64,000 bases of DNA from Cellvibrio sp. KY-YJ-3 (GCF_008806955.1 NZ_CP031727.1:1936001-2000000); one strand, 5' to 3'; positions 25,606 through 34,982 are shown, counted from the stretch's first letter. Program-made: numbers and translations. The notes: generated by a model from the sequence alone, not told the origin.

Positions 25606-26517
25606 TCACCCCCGCGCCAAAGACCTGATAGCAATTGCTGCGGCCGACGTCCTGTTTTCCACACCTAATTTTTTAAATATCTGCTCCAAATGTTTGTTCA
25701 CTGTGCGTGGGCTCATTTCTAAAATCTGGCCGATTTCGCGATTGGTTTTTCCGTTGGCGATCCACAATAATACATCGGCTTCGCGGCCGGTTACGGCGAA
25801 TTGTTGTTTGAGGGATTGGGTGTCGTCGGCGGGTTTGTGGGCGGGCGTTAAACGCAGCAAATATTCTTTACCGTCAATCAGGTTGAGCATTTCTACCGAT
25901 AACTCGGTGCTTAGTTGCTGCAATAATAATTGCCGCCCCGTTTCGGGTTTGTGGCTAATCCAGTCGCGCAGTTGCTGGGTTATCGATGGTGTGAGTGCAA
26001 TGGAGTCCTGGGTTGCGCCGGAATTATCGAGTAATTGATAGACCTGCGGTGTGGCCCACACTAAATTTCCCAGGGCATTAATAGTTAATAGATATTGACC
26101 GGCGGTATCCAGTGCGGCGCGTGCACTTTGGGTGATGCGTGCATTGGCTAAATGCACTTGCATGCGTGCAATTAATTCGTCGGCTTTAATTGGCTTGGTA
26201 ATGTAGTCCACACCGCCTGCGCCCAAACCCATCACAATATGTTCAGTATCACTTAGCCCTGTCATAAAAATAATGGGCACATCGGCCAGCTGCGGGTTTT
26301 GTTTCAGACGTTTGCAGGTTTCAAAACCATCCATGTTGGGCATTATGGCATCGAGCAAAATAATATCCGGGCGAATATTTTGGGTGATGGTCAGTGCTTG
26401 GGTGCCTTCCAACGCTACGAGCACGGTAAATTTTGCATCCTCCAATACATCGTTCAGCATGTGAATGCTATCGATGGAGTCATCAACCACGAGTACCACA
26501 TTGCTATTGCTGATCAT
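25606..26517 (-). CDS. LuxR/NarL-type response regulator of the NCS1-fused sensor kinase
   Basis: The 303-residue protein has an N-terminal receiver domain (VVLVVDDS, phospho-acceptor Asp56 in IILLDAIMPNMDG, and the Lys in DYITKPIKADE), a middle stretch resembling a PAS-like sensor (residues about 150-225), and a C-terminal LuxR helix-turn-helix (TGREADVLLWIANGKTNREI, RTVNKHLEQIFKKLGV). It is 12 bases downstream of the hybrid kinase gene on the same strand and should be its output. It faces the urea transporter operon across the kinase gene, and probably controls it. Confidence 0.9.
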   Translation of the reverse strand: MISNSNVVLVVDDSIDSIHMLNDVLEDAKFTVLVALEGTQALTITQNIRPDIILLDAIMPNMDGFETCKRLKQNPQLADVPIIFMTGLSDTEHIVMGLGAGGVDYITKPIKADELIARMQVHLANARITQSARAALDTAGQYLLTINALGNLVWATPQVYQLLDNSGATQDSIALTPSITQQLRDWISHKPETGRQLLLQQLSTELSVEMLNLIDGKEYLLRLTPAHKPADDTQSLKQQFAVTGREADVLLWIANGKTNREIGQILEMSPRTVNKHLEQIFKKLGVENRTSAAAIAIRSLARG

Positions 26518-26529
26518 TTTGGTCTCCGT

Positions 26530-29500
26530 TTAGTGAGTGGGTTCGTGTGCGCAGTAATCATCAATCAGTTCAATCACTTTTTCGAACTGGAAGTTAGCGC
26601 TGAGTTGTTGTAATTCTTGTAACCATTGGGTGTCATCGCCATTACTTGCCAGCTGTTGTAGTTGCGCAATGGCTTCGAGCAGGCCCTTTTTATGACCTAT
26701 GGCTGCCAGATTTTTTAGTTGCTGCAGTGTGTTGTTGTTAGCTAAATTTTTTATCTGGCCATCAGGCGATTCTGTTTTGTCACTGACAATAATATTGTTT
26801 GGGCTTTTATTTTTCTCTTTGGTTGTGTGTAGTGTGTTTGTGTGCGACCTGTTTGTTTGTGGTGTAGATGCGGAAGCTGTATTTTCATAACACCAGGTTA
26901 GTTTTAATAAATTGCCGATATGATCCAGCAGCAGCGGCAAACGTACGGGTTTAATGACATAGGCATTGTGCAGCGCGTGCTCTGGTGCATCGCTATGGTT
27001 TTTGCCTTCGCTGGCATCTGCTGAGACCATGATGATCGGCCCGTGAAATAGCTGCGCGCGCAATTGTTCCGCCAGTTGCCAGCCGCTCATCTCCGGCATA
27101 GAGACATCCAGCATAATTAACTCCGGTGGAGTACCTTGCGCTATTTCGTACTGCAAACGCGGCACAACTTCCAAAGGGTTATCCATATCGATAATTTCAA
27201 AACCCAACGGGCTGAGCATGGCGCGCATCAATTGACGATGGCTCGCGTCGTCATCCACCAATAACAAGCGACGCACCGGGCCGCGATAGCCATAAATAGT
27301 TTGCACCGGCGCGGTAATGGATTCGCGCTGCGGGTTGGTAATACTCGCGAGCATTAAACTGGCTTTAAATTGGCTGCCCTCACCGAGCTTACTGCTCACG
27401 GCAATATCGCCACCCATAATTTCACACAATAACCGCGTAATGGTTAAACCCAGCCCTGTTCCCGTAGCGGTAGAGCCGGGGCGATGCACACGTTCAAAGG
27501 GGCGGAAAATGCGTTCAATATTTTCGGTGGCGATTCCTTCACCAGTATCGGTAACGGTAAATTCCGCAACCTGACTGCGAAAGCGCAATTTAAAAATGAT
27601 CTTGCCCTTATTGGTGTATTTCACCGCGTTAGATAACAAATTAATTAAAATTTGCCGCAGGCGTTTTTCATCGGTGCGCACTAACTCCGGCAGACGATCC
27701 TTGCATTCGTAAATAAATTCCAACCCTTTTGCCTCAGCTTGCAAGCGGAACATATGTACCAGTTGTTCAATGAGTAATGACAAGCGCACTTGATCTTGAT
27801 GTAAATCCAAACGGCCCGCTTCAATTTTGGATAGATCCAGCAGCCCTTCAATTAAATCGGCTAGATGTTCGCCACTGCGACGGATTACACCGAGCGCATC
27901 TTTGCGGCCGGCGGGAATATCGCTGGCTTTTTCCAACAGCTGCGCATAACCCAACACCGCATTCAGTGGTGAGCGCAATTCGTGGCTGATGCCGGTTAAG
28001 TAACGACTTTTGGCCAGGTTGGCAGCTTCGGCTTGTTCTTTGGCGGTTTGCAATGCGCGGTCGGTGCGTTCGTGGGCTTCAATTTCTTCCATCAATAACC
28101 GTGTTTGCCGTTGTGATTCCTCTTGCGCCACCACGCGGCTCTCGTGAGCTAATACAAACAGCCAGCTCACCACACCGGTAATAATCACCAGCAGAAAAAA
28201 TACTTTCCACAGTGTGGCTTCCAACAGTGCTGCAGTTTCCGGCGCGTCTATCGGGGTTTGAAAATAAATAAGCGATAATAAAATTGCTGACAGGCCATTA
28301 ATCACCGCCACCAAAATAATAAAATGTCCAACCCGTGAATTGATATTGGCGCTAATGGATGCCGGTAAAAAACGGGTAAAAAAATTGCTCAGCTGATGGG
28401 TATAGTTCGCCTCGGGTTTGCAATAGTCATTGCAGCGTGCATCCAGCGAACAACAGAGTGAGCAGATATCACCCGCGTAGGCAGGGCAGTAGGTCATATC
28501 TTCATATTCAAATTTGTGTTCGCAAATACAGCAGGAGACGGTCGCATTTTTTTGCGGCTCATAATAACGGTACTCAGGCGAATTTATTCCGGTAACTGGC
28601 CGCGCGAGGTAATAGCGCCCACGCGTGGCAAGGGCAATTAGCGGCGCACAGATTAAGGCCAAACCCAAAGCGATAAAATGCGATAGCGCTTGTGCAATAT
28701 CACCCAGCACTCCGGCGTGACAGACTATGCCCATCACTGAGGCGATGAGCATGGAGCCAACACCGACTGGATTGATGTCGTACAGGTGAGCGCGTTTAAA
28801 TTCGATATGTTTCGGGCTGAGGCCGAGCGGTTTATTAATGACTAAATCGGCCACCAGCGAACCTAACCAGGCCACAGCGACTATGCCGTAAAAACCGAGC
28901 GTTTGTTCCAGTGCGCGGTAAACCCCCAGCTCCATTAATAACAGCGCAATCGCCACATTAAATACTAACCACACTACGCGGCCGGGGTGGCTATGGGTTA
29001 AGCGGGAGAAAAAGTTTGACCAGGCAATCGAACCGGCGTAAGCGTTAGTCACATTAATTTTTAACTGACTTAAAATGACAAAAATTCCTGCTACCGACAG
29101 CGCAACCTCCGGGGAACTGGTGATATAGGTAAACGCCACCATATACATGCGGGTTGGGTCGGCGGCTTCTTCCATACCGATGCCGTGATTTAATGCCAGC
29201 ACCGCCAGGAATGAACCCGCCAAAATTTTTATTGCGCCAATCACAATCCAACCCGGCCCACCGGCAATTAATGCTACCCACCAGCGCCAACGTGTTGCGG
29301 GTTTTGGCTCGGGTAAAAAACGCAAAAAATCCACCTGTTCACCAATTTGTGCAATCAGCGAAAAAATAACGGCAGAAGCTGCACCAAACAGTAAAACGTT
29401 TACTCCTGCCGTTGCCCCATTATTTTCATTGGGTAAACCGCCGGAAAATTCAGTCCAACTTTCCACCGCGCTAGCATCGGCATAAATAATAAAAACAAAG

Positions 29501-30066
29501 GGCAGGAGTTGCAGAATTAACCACAGCGGCTGGGTCCATAATTGGAAGCGACTTATAAAAGTAATGCCGTGGGTGACTAGCGGAATAATCACCACCGAGC
29601 TAATCAAATAACCCCAGGCCAGGGGAATGCCAAATAACAAGTCTAACGCCATGGCCATAATGGCCGCTTCCAACGCGAAAAAAATAAAAGTAAACGAGGC
29701 GTAAATTAGCGAGGTAATGGTGGAGCCAATATAACCAAAGCCAGCGCCACGGGTGAGCAAATCTATATCTACACCGTATTTTGCGGCGTAGTAGCTAATA
29801 GGAATTGCGGTGAGAAAAATAATCGCGCTTACCGCAAGAATGGCTGCAACGGCGTTATTAAAACCGTAGTGCAAGGTAATCGCACCACCTATTGCTTCCA
29901 GCGCGAGAAACGAAATCGCCCCTAATGCAGTCGTGGCTACACGGGCCGCAGACCAGCGTCGCGCACTTTTGGCGGTAAAACGCAGCGCGTAGTCTTCCAG
30001 TGTTTGGTTGGCCACCCACTGGTTGTAATTGCGGCGCACGCGAAATATATGTTGTTTGGCGGTCAT
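26530..30066 (-). CDS. Hybrid histidine kinase fused to an NCS1 permease-like domain and a Cys-rich module
   Basis: The 1178-residue protein begins with an NCS1 purine/cytosine permease-like domain (residues about 1-490, twelve membrane segments, e.g. YGVDIDLLTRGAGFGYIGST). A Cys-rich stretch (512-549, nine cysteines, with CCIC, CSLCC and CNDYC) follows, then two more membrane helices (about 580-640), a coiled-coil linker, HisKA with His695 in GISHELRSPLNAV, HATPase with TDTGEGIA and GTGLGLTI, and a receiver with Asp987 in LIMLDVSMPEMSG. The last 120 residues are low-complexity and helical, without an Hpt motif. The design recalls CbrA and MxtR, where a sodium-solute symporter is joined to a kinase. 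It likely senses a small nitrogen compound such as urea or an amide. Confidence 0.9.
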   Translation of the reverse strand: MTAKQHIFRVRRNYNQWVANQTLEDYALRFTAKSARRWSAARVATTALGAISFLALEAIGGAITLHYGFNNAVAAILAVSAIIFLTAIPISYYAAKYGVDIDLLTRGAGFGYIGSTITSLIYASFTFIFFALEAAIMAMALDLLFGIPLAWGYLISSVVIIPLVTHGITFISRFQLWTQPLWLILQLLPFVFIIYADASAVESWTEFSGGLPNENNGATAGVNVLLFGAASAVIFSLIAQIGEQVDFLRFLPEPKPATRWRWWVALIAGGPGWIVIGAIKILAGSFLAVLALNHGIGMEEAADPTRMYMVAFTYITSSPEVALSVAGIFVILSQLKINVTNAYAGSIAWSNFFSRLTHSHPGRVVWLVFNVAIALLLMELGVYRALEQTLGFYGIVAVAWLGSLVADLVINKPLGLSPKHIEFKRAHLYDINPVGVGSMLIASVMGIVCHAGVLGDIAQALSHFIALGLALICAPLIALATRGRYYLARPVTGINSPEYRYYEPQKNATVSCCICEHKFEYEDMTYCPAYAGDICSLCCSLDARCNDYCKPEANYTHQLSNFFTRFLPASISANINSRVGHFIILVAVINGLSAILLSLIYFQTPIDAPETAALLEATLWKVFFLLVIITGVVSWLFVLAHESRVVAQEESQRQTRLLMEEIEAHERTDRALQTAKEQAEAANLAKSRYLTGISHELRSPLNAVLGYAQLLEKASDIPAGRKDALGVIRRSGEHLADLIEGLLDLSKIEAGRLDLHQDQVRLSLLIEQLVHMFRLQAEAKGLEFIYECKDRLPELVRTDEKRLRQILINLLSNAVKYTNKGKIIFKLRFRSQVAEFTVTDTGEGIATENIERIFRPFERVHRPGSTATGTGLGLTITRLLCEIMGGDIAVSSKLGEGSQFKASLMLASITNPQRESITAPVQTIYGYRGPVRRLLLVDDDASHRQLMRAMLSPLGFEIIDMDNPLEVVPRLQYEIAQGTPPELIMLDVSMPEMSGWQLAEQLRAQLFHGPIIMVSADASEGKNHSDAPEHALHNAYVIKPVRLPLLLDHIGNLLKLTWCYENTASASTPQTNRSHTNTLHTTKEKNKSPNNIIVSDKTESPDGQIKNLANNNTLQQLKNLAAIGHKKGLLEAIAQLQQLASNGDDTQWLQELQQLSANFQFEKVIELIDDYCAHEPTH

Positions 30067-30507
30067 AGTTTACCCGTTAAACAATTTGTTCGTCCGGGAA
30101 CAAAGCGCTGGTGAATGAAATACTCGGGTTATTGGCTGCTGTCATTTATCGCTGCATTATTTTCATGCGCACCACTGCAATGGTGATCGCTTGTGGTGCG
30201 TTTACTGTTGTTTTTATTGTCTTCTGTGACTCGTTGAACTTTTTATCCCCGCTTTGCTGTTGTCCTTCAATTGCTGTACCAACTTTAACGATTGGCTATG
30301 CGTCAAATGACGTAGCGGCCTGTGTCATTTATCGAATGGTGATACCCCCTCCCCAGACTTACATTGAGCCACGTAGAGATTGCTCCCGCTTCAGGGCAAT
30401 GTCTCGGTGGTAAATACGCGCTCAGTGGACTCACGCTACAAACATCAACAAAACGTTTTTTATGCATTTGTGTGACCAGACAATGTTTAATTACCTGAGG
30501 AACGACC
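30067..30507. other. Divergent region between the sensor kinase and urtA
   Basis: No gene was found in these 441 bases. It contains the dyad at 30296-30334 described separately. A stretch with CACG and TTGC (30371-30383) looks at first like sigma-54 but has the wrong spacing. An open frame at 30111-30413 is not supported by a ribosome site. Confidence 0.6.
30296..30334. promoter_or_regulatory. Dyad operator upstream of urtA (copy A)
   Basis: CTATGCGTCAAATGACGTAG begins a motif whose halves CGTCAAAT (30301-30308) and ATTTATCG (30327-30334) are near inverted repeats separated by 18 bases. The same arrangement with the same spacing lies upstream of fmdA at 37512-37550, with 17 of the first 20 bases identical. 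The match and the shared spacing argue for a binding site of one regulator. Confidence 0.65.
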
Positions 30508-31755
30508 ATGAACAAGACCATACAACCCTCTGCGCTGGTTAAGGGCGCAGGTTCAAAAACCTGGAAGAAGTGTTTATTAACACTCGCGGCCTCGCTGGCA
30601 TTTGGCAGTGTTCACGCCGAGGTAAATACCACGGGCCTTGCAGTGACCGATACCACAGTAAAAGTCGGTATTTTGCATTCAGTAACCGGCACCATGGCGA
30701 TTAGTGAAACGGGTTCGGTGCAAGCGGAAAAATTGGCAATTGAACAAATCAATGCGATGGGCGGTGTGCTCGGTCGCAAGATTGAATACATTCAGGAAGA
30801 TGGTGCCAGCGACTGGCCCACCTTTGCAGAGAAATCCAAAAAATTATTGGTGAACGATAAAGTAGCCGCAGTATTTGGTTGTTGGACTTCCGCATCGCGC
30901 AAAGCAGTATTGCCGATTTTTGAACAATACAACGGCATGTTGTATTACCCCACCTTTTATGAAGGTTTGGAGCAATCGCCCAACGTTATTTATACCGGGC
31001 AAGAAGCAACCCAACAAATTATTGCCGGTATCGATTGGGTAACCAAAACCAAAGGCGCCAAATCATTCTACTTGCTCGGTTCAGATTATATTTGGCCGCG
31101 CACCTCCAACAAAATTGCCCGCAAACATATTGAAAAATTAGGCTTGAGTGTAGTGGGTGAAGAGTATTACCCATTGGGTCACACCCAATTCAACTCGGTC
31201 ATTAACAAAATCAAACTGAAAAAACCTGACGTGATTTACGCAATTGTTGTGGGTGGTTCTAACGTGGCCTTCTACAAACAATTAAAAGCGGCGGGTATTG
31301 ATATGACCAAAGAAAAACCGCTGGTATTAACCATTTCAGTGACTGAGGACGAAATTCTCGGTATTGGTGGTGACAACATGCAAGGCGCTTATGCGGCGAT
31401 GAAATATTTCCAAAGCTTGCCGAACGACAACAACAAAAAATTCGTAGCGGATTTCAAAGCTATGTGGGGCAAAGACACAGTAATCGGCGATGTGACCCAA
31501 GCGGCTTACCTTGGCCCCTGGTTGTGGAAAGCGGCGGTGGAAAAGGCCGGTTCGTTTGATATCGATAAAGTGCGCGCGGCATCGCCGGGTATTGAGTTGA
31601 CCACTGCACCGGAAGGTTATGTAAAAGTTCACCCCAATCATCACCTTTGGTCAAAAACCCGTATCGGTCACGCACGTCCTGATGGTCAATACGATGTGGT
31701 ATTTGAAACCACCGACCTGATCGAGCCGGATCCATTCCCGAAAGGTTATCAATAA
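30508..31755 (+). CDS. urtA: Urea ABC transporter substrate-binding protein
   Basis: The 415-residue protein has a long signal peptide (cleavage near VHA|EVN) and the type I binding fold of UrtA/FmdD: VKVGILHSVTGTMAISETGS, EYIQEDGASDWPTFAEKS, VFGCWTSASRKAVLPIFEQ, LYYPTFYEGLEQSPNVIYTG. The conserved C-terminal TAPEGYVKVHPNHHLWSKT confirms it. It binds urea, or short-chain amides in the FmdD variant, in the periplasm. Ribosome site TGAGGAACGACC precedes the ATG. First gene of urtABCDE; separated from urtB by 208 bases containing two inverted repeats, which could let urtA mRNA accumulate above the rest. Confidence 0.95.
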   Translation: MNKTIQPSALVKGAGSKTWKKCLLTLAASLAFGSVHAEVNTTGLAVTDTTVKVGILHSVTGTMAISETGSVQAEKLAIEQINAMGGVLGRKIEYIQEDGASDWPTFAEKSKKLLVNDKVAAVFGCWTSASRKAVLPIFEQYNGMLYYPTFYEGLEQSPNVIYTGQEATQQIIAGIDWVTKTKGAKSFYLLGSDYIWPRTSNKIARKHIEKLGLSVVGEEYYPLGHTQFNSVINKIKLKKPDVIYAIVVGGSNVAFYKQLKAAGIDMTKEKPLVLTISVTEDEILGIGGDNMQGAYAAMKYFQSLPNDNNKKFVADFKAMWGKDTVIGDVTQAAYLGPWLWKAAVEKAGSFDIDKVRAASPGIELTTAPEGYVKVHPNHHLWSKTRIGHARPDGQYDVVFETTDLIEPDPFPKGYQ

Positions 31756-31762
31756 CTGTTAA

Positions 31763-31790
31763 TTGCAGCCAGCCATTGTGCTGGCTGCAA
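31763..31790 (+). other. Hairpin after urtA
   Basis: TTGCAGCCAGC and GCTGGCTGCAA form a perfect 11-base stem with a 6-base loop, eight bases after the urtA stop. It has no T-run, so it is likelier an mRNA stabiliser or partial terminator than a full one. Confidence 0.6.
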
Positions 31791-31815
31791 GTATTAAAAA
31801 TTGGCCAGTGTGAGC

Positions 31816-31914
31816 GAGGAATAGTGTTCAATTTAAAACGCGCCGTAAATACATCCATGTAGGCTCGAATCGGCATCCATGCCTCATACGGTTTTAAATC
31901 AAACACTATTCCTC
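31816..31914. repeat. Imperfect inverted-repeat element in the urtA-urtB gap
   Basis: The left arm (31816-31847, starting GAGGAATAGTGTT) and the right arm (31887-31914, ending AACACTATTCCTC) are near-perfect reverse complements with a few mismatches and a 39-base centre that includes ACATCCATGTA. The layout resembles a REP- or MITE-like mobile repeat inserted between genes of one operon. Confidence 0.7.
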
Positions 31915-31963
31915 ACTTCCGGGTTCATCAGTAATTTCTTATGCGAGATGATGAGGTGCAGCT

Positions 31964-32890
31964 ATGTTTGCTGAATACAGTAGCTCGGAATTAATGTCGA
32001 TCTTTGCGATGCAAGGTGTAGCAGGATTGATTTTATTTTCGGTGTTTGTGCTCATGGCCTTGGGGCTTGCCATTATTTTTGGGCAGATGGGTGTAATTAA
32101 CATGGCGCACGGTGAGTTTATGATTCTCGGTGCCTATGTCACTTATTTAACGTCCAATGTGTTTTCTACCTACCTGCCAGATTTTTTCAGCATCTATTTT
32201 ATTCTCGCGATGATTCTCGCCTTTGTCGCCGCTGCCGCACTAGGTGCGCTGGTGGAATGGTCGATGATTCGCCATCTCTACAATCGCCCACTGGATACGT
32301 TGCTTGCGACCTGGGGCTTGAGTTTAATTCTGCAACAACTTTATCGCACCGTATTTGGCGCGCGCGAAGTGGGTGTGACTTTGCCCGATTGGCTAATGGG
32401 TTCCTATCAATTAACAGACACCATTGAATTACCGATTAACGGTTTATTTGTAATGTGTTTGGCGCTCGGCATTTCGCTTGCCGTTGCATTATTAATGTAT
32501 CGCTCGCGCTGGGGCACACAGGTGCGCGCCGTAGTACAAAATCGCCCTATGGCGGGTGCGGTGGGTATTAATACGGCGAAGGTGGATCGTATTACCTTTG
32601 CGCTGGGTTGTGGTATTGCCGGTGTGGCAGGCAGTGCATTTACCATGATTGGCTCCACAGGCCCAACCTCAGGCCAACTATATATTGTGGATACCTTTTT
32701 GGTTGTTGTATTCGGCGGCGCATCCAGTTTGCTCGGCACTATTGCATCGGCATTCAGTATTTCGCAGGCGCAATCCACCATGGAATTTTTTATGAGTGGC
32801 TCTATGTCCAAAGTATTAACGCTGTTATTTGTGGTGGTGATTCTGATGCTGCGCCCGCAAGGTTTGTTCACACTCAAAGTGCGTCGTTAA
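31964..32890 (+). CDS. urtB: Urea ABC transporter permease UrtB
   Basis: The 308-residue inner-membrane protein is a LivH-type permease with about eight membrane segments: ALGLAIIFGQMGVINMAHGEFMILGAY is diagnostic of the branched-chain/urea class, followed by DTLLATWGLSLILQQLYRTVFG and VQNRPMAGAVGINTAKVDRITF. It forms the channel with UrtC. The ribosome site GATGAGGTGCAGCT precedes the ATG; urtC follows after 15 bases. Confidence 0.95.
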   Translation: MFAEYSSSELMSIFAMQGVAGLILFSVFVLMALGLAIIFGQMGVINMAHGEFMILGAYVTYLTSNVFSTYLPDFFSIYFILAMILAFVAAAALGALVEWSMIRHLYNRPLDTLLATWGLSLILQQLYRTVFGAREVGVTLPDWLMGSYQLTDTIELPINGLFVMCLALGISLAVALLMYRSRWGTQVRAVVQNRPMAGAVGINTAKVDRITFALGCGIAGVAGSAFTMIGSTGPTSGQLYIVDTFLVVVFGGASSLLGTIASAFSISQAQSTMEFFMSGSMSKVLTLLFVVVILMLRPQGLFTLKVRR

Positions 32891-32905
32891 GGGGAGTCGA
32901 TCATT

Positions 32906-34150
32906 ATGTCGCGTTTATTATCGAGTCATGCTACGGCGTCGTTTCTGCCCAAAAAAGATTTGCTCAGTTTTTTGGTGCTCGCGGTAATTCTGGTGATTGT
33001 ATTGCCGCTGTCGCTGGATATTTTTCGTCTCAATTTAGTTGGCAAATATTTAACCTATGCGTTTGTGGCGGTGGGTTTGGTGTTGTGTTGGGGGTACGGC
33101 GGTATTTTGAGTTTGGGGCAGGGGGTATTTTTTGGCTTGGGCGGTTATGCCATGGCGATGTTTTTAAAGCTGGAAGCCTCTGACCCGGAGAGCACAAAAA
33201 TTCAATCCACACCGGGTATTCCCGATTTTATGGATTGGAACCAAATTACCGAGTTGCCGTTTTTCTGGCAGCCGTTCCACAGTTTTGGTTTTACCCTGCT
33301 CGCGATTATTGTGGTGCCGACCATTCTCGGCTACATCATTGGTGTTGCCATGTTTAAACGCCGGGTGGGTGGTGTTTATTTTGCGATTATCACCCAAGCT
33401 TTTGCGGCCATTCTCACGATTTTAATTATCGGCCAGCAGGGTTATACCGGCGGTGTAAATGGCATGACTGATTTACGTACTTTGCATGGCTGGGATATTC
33501 GCACCGACAATGCGAAATACATCTTTTATTTTGTGTGTGTATTTATGTTATTCGTGTGTTTGTTTATCGCGCAGTATATTCGTAAAAGTAAATTGGGCCG
33601 TTTGCTGGTAGCCATGCGCGATAAAGAGGATCGTGTACGCTTTTCCGGTTATGACGTATCCAACTTTAAAATATTTGTGTTCTGTATCGGCGCCATTTTC
33701 GCGGCGATTGGCGGGGCACTGTTTACCTTGCAGGTGGGATTTATGTCGCCGACTTTGGTGGGCATAGTGCCTTCCATTGAAATGGTAATTTTCTGTGCGG
33801 TAGGTGGGCGGTTATCCATCGTTGGTGCAGTGTACGGCGCGCTAGTGGTGAACTTTGCCAAAACGTCTTTTTCAGAAAGCTTTCCCGAGCTGTGGTTGTT
33901 TGCCATGGGCGGTTTATTTATCGCGGTGGTAATGGCCTTTCCGAATGGGTTGGCAGGTATTTATAACACCTATGCGGCCCCCAAAGTAGACGCTCTGTTG
34001 GAGAAGTTTTTCAACAAGAAAACGGTAGCTGTAGTCGCCGCAGATACGGCCTCCAGCGAAAGTGCAAAGCCCAGTGACATTAAAAAAACCTCAACAGTAG
34101 CTGCTGAACCCCGATCTATTCCACAAGGAGCAATCCATGAGCCCCAGTAA
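32906..34150 (+). CDS. urtC: Urea ABC transporter permease UrtC
   Basis: This LivM-type permease has 414 residues and about ten membrane segments, with LCWGYGGILSLGQGVFFGLGGYAMAMFLK, GGVNGMTDLRTLHGW and MRDKEDRVRFSGYDVSNFK as family landmarks. The last 45 residues form a hydrophilic Ala/Ser/Lys-rich tail that is not part of the core; its final 14 bases overlap urtD. GGGGAG lies upstream of the ATG. Confidence 0.94.
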   Translation: MSRLLSSHATASFLPKKDLLSFLVLAVILVIVLPLSLDIFRLNLVGKYLTYAFVAVGLVLCWGYGGILSLGQGVFFGLGGYAMAMFLKLEASDPESTKIQSTPGIPDFMDWNQITELPFFWQPFHSFGFTLLAIIVVPTILGYIIGVAMFKRRVGGVYFAIITQAFAAILTILIIGQQGYTGGVNGMTDLRTLHGWDIRTDNAKYIFYFVCVFMLFVCLFIAQYIRKSKLGRLLVAMRDKEDRVRFSGYDVSNFKIFVFCIGAIFAAIGGALFTLQVGFMSPTLVGIVPSIEMVIFCAVGGRLSIVGAVYGALVVNFAKTSFSESFPELWLFAMGGLFIAVVMAFPNGLAGIYNTYAAPKVDALLEKFFNKKTVAVVAADTASSESAKPSDIKKTSTVAAEPRSIPQGAIHEPQ

Positions 34151-34886
34151 TACTGACTTTGTATTAGCGGTGGAAGGTCTCACCGTCTCCTTTGATGGTT
34201 TTAAAGCAGTGAATGATTTGAGTTTTTATGTGGATGAAAATGAAATCCGCGTAATCATTGGCCCTAATGGTGCTGGTAAAACCACGGTGTTGGATTTAAT
34301 TTGTGGTCGCACCAAAGCCACTGAAGGTTCTATTAAATTCCGCAATAAAGAGCTCACCAAAATGAAAGAGCACGACATAGTGAAAGCCGGTGTCGGGCGC
34401 AAATTTCAAACGCCGTCGATTTATGGCGATTTGACGGTGTTTGAAAATTTGGAGATTTCGTTTCCGCGCGGTCGCTCGGTATTTGGTGCGCTGGTATTCA
34501 AACGCGATGAAGAGGTAGTTAATAAAGTTCATGAAGTGGCGGAGATGATATTTTTAGGCGATCAGTTGGATCGGCAGGCAGAGCTACTGAGTCACGGACA
34601 AAAACAATGGCTGGAAATTGGCATGTTATTAATGCAAGACCCGGACTTGTTAATGCTGGATGAACCCGTAGCGGGCATGTCAGTGGGTGAACGCCAGCAA
34701 ACCGCCGAATTGTTGCGCAGCATTATTAAAGACCGCTCGGTGATTGTGATTGAACACGATATGCAATTTGTGGCGCAAATTGCGGACAAGGTAACGGTGT
34801 TGCATCAAGGAAAAATTCTGGCGGAAGGTTCCGTGGACAAGGTTAAAAATGATCCCAAGGTGATTGAAGTATATCTAGGACATTAA
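34137..34886 (+). CDS. urtD: Urea ABC transporter ATPase UrtD
   Basis: The 249-residue ATPase has Walker A GPNGAGKTT, the LivG-type insertion with GVGRKFQTPSIYGDLTVFENLE, the signature LSHGQKQWLEIGMLL (typical urea-type wording), Walker B LLMLDEPVAGMSVGER and HDMQFV. It drives urea uptake with UrtE. Ribosome site ACAAGGAGCAATCC sits within the end of urtC. Confidence 0.95.
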   Translation: MSPSNTDFVLAVEGLTVSFDGFKAVNDLSFYVDENEIRVIIGPNGAGKTTVLDLICGRTKATEGSIKFRNKELTKMKEHDIVKAGVGRKFQTPSIYGDLTVFENLEISFPRGRSVFGALVFKRDEEVVNKVHEVAEMIFLGDQLDRQAELLSHGQKQWLEIGMLLMQDPDLLMLDEPVAGMSVGERQQTAELLRSIIKDRSVIVIEHDMQFVAQIADKVTVLHQGKILAEGSVDKVKNDPKVIEVYLGH

Positions 34887-34929
34887 ATGCGGGCATTAAT
34901 AAACAGCGTCTACCCAATAGTTATTGTCA

Positions 34930-34982
34930 TACCCGCGTACGCGGGTATCCAGAGTAATTCATACACGAAGAGTGCTCTGGAT
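34930..34982. repeat. Palindromic genomic repeat in the urtD-urtE gap
   Basis: TACCCGCGTACGCGGGTA is a perfect 18-base palindrome, directly followed by a second stem, ATCCAGAG and CTCTGGAT around 20 bases. Repeats of this type, beginning TCATACCCGCG, are widespread in proteobacterial intergenic DNA. It lies inside the urt operon, 122 bases separating urtD and urtE. Confidence 0.75.

Noticed and set aside
30364-30385. Sigma-54-like sequence upstream of urtA
   Set aside because: CACG and TTGC elements are present but six bases apart instead of four, so the -24/-12 spacing fails.
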